Below are positions 5,102 through 5,139 of a DNA stretch of 5,139 nt, in pieces (positions within the stretch are counted from its first letter, which is position 1; every line of letters begins with the position of its first letter). Location: positions 1 through 5,139 of the forward strand of contig DAOWMC010000102.1 of NCBI GenBank assembly GCA_030643285.1. Direction: 5' to 3'. A program made the position numbers and the translations under genes. The notes under the pieces are model-generated. The model made no database searches, had not been told where the DNA came from, and saw only the letters and a program-made list of their open reading frames with translations. Source of the stretch: Methanobacteriota archaeon. Lineage in GTDB: Archaea; Halobacteriota; Syntropharchaeia; DAOWMC01.

Positions 5102-5130
5102 GACCTATCGGAGCTTTGCTCCGATAGGTC
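5102..5130. repeat. Perfect 13-bp inverted repeat with 3-base loop
   Basis: GACCTATCGGAGC at 5102-5114 and its exact reverse complement at 5118-5130 flank TTT. The stem is more GC-rich than the surrounding AT-rich leader. Neither side is followed at once by a T-run, so it is a poor classic intrinsic terminator. It may end a gene lying to the right of the window, be a dispersed palindromic element, or be a structured RNA element. Confidence 0.85.
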
Positions 5131-5139
5131 ATAAATTGC

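Noticed and set aside
5073..5130. CRISPR repeat or tRNA-like structure in the leader
   Set aside because: There is only one copy of each hairpin, no regularly spaced repeats or spacers, and no cloverleaf or TPsiC-like sequence.

Overview
The window carries one compact, leftward (minus-strand) gene cluster of eleven genes. It lies downstream of a roughly 220-base non-coding leader at the right-hand edge and runs off the left edge. Every convincing gene is on the minus strand, gaps between genes are -8 to +33 bases, and most starts have a strong Shine-Dalgarno site of the GGTGA/GGAGGTGA type. The gene set (rubrerythrin, superoxide reductase, flavodiiron protein, rubredoxins) marks a strict anaerobe. 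The GGTGA ribosome sites, and an IscS that has Asn-Asp where the pyridoxal-phosphate lysine should be (as I recall for Archaeoglobus fulgidus IscS), together with a closely Archaeoglobus-like IscU, point to an anaerobic euryarchaeon (Archaeoglobi or methanogen/methanotroph relatives). The species cannot be named from this window.

Layout in transcription order, right to left. Positions 4915-5139 are the leader, with two hairpins (5102-5130 and 5073-5090) and an AT-rich stretch holding a 13-bp palindrome and related half-sites that could be an operator. Next come the oxygen-defence genes: rubrerythrin (4393-4914), a 40-residue desulforedoxin (4238-4360, too short for ordinary ORF cut-offs), a one-iron superoxide reductase (3819-4211), a small Cys-rich rubredoxin-like protein (3649-3804) and a stand-alone flavodoxin (3191-3625). 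A sulfur-handling block follows: a TusA/SirA-family protein (2953-3189), a DsrE-family protein (2570-2938), IscS (1404-2561, interrupted by an in-frame TAA) and the scaffold IscU (1015-1398). A 49-residue Cys-rich YHS/TRASH-like protein (873-1022) overlaps the end of iscU, and the first 279 codons of an A-type flavodiiron protein (1-839) close the window.

How the parts may work together (inference). Rubrerythrin removes peroxide, superoxide reductase removes superoxide and the flavodiiron protein reduces O2 or NO to water or N2O. Rubredoxin, desulforedoxin and flavodoxin are plausible electron carriers to them. The Fe-S block would rebuild clusters damaged by oxidants. The IscS copy lacks the catalytic lysine, so it is not expected to be a normal cysteine desulfurase. 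The adjacent TusA and DsrE proteins, or free sulfide, are candidates for the sulfur source to IscU.

The main oddities are the lysine-less and stop-interrupted IscS, a desulfoferrodoxin that looks split into two genes, a superoxide reductase without the usual Glu next to its first His ligand, the extra cysteines of the rubredoxin-like protein, and the palindromic leader.
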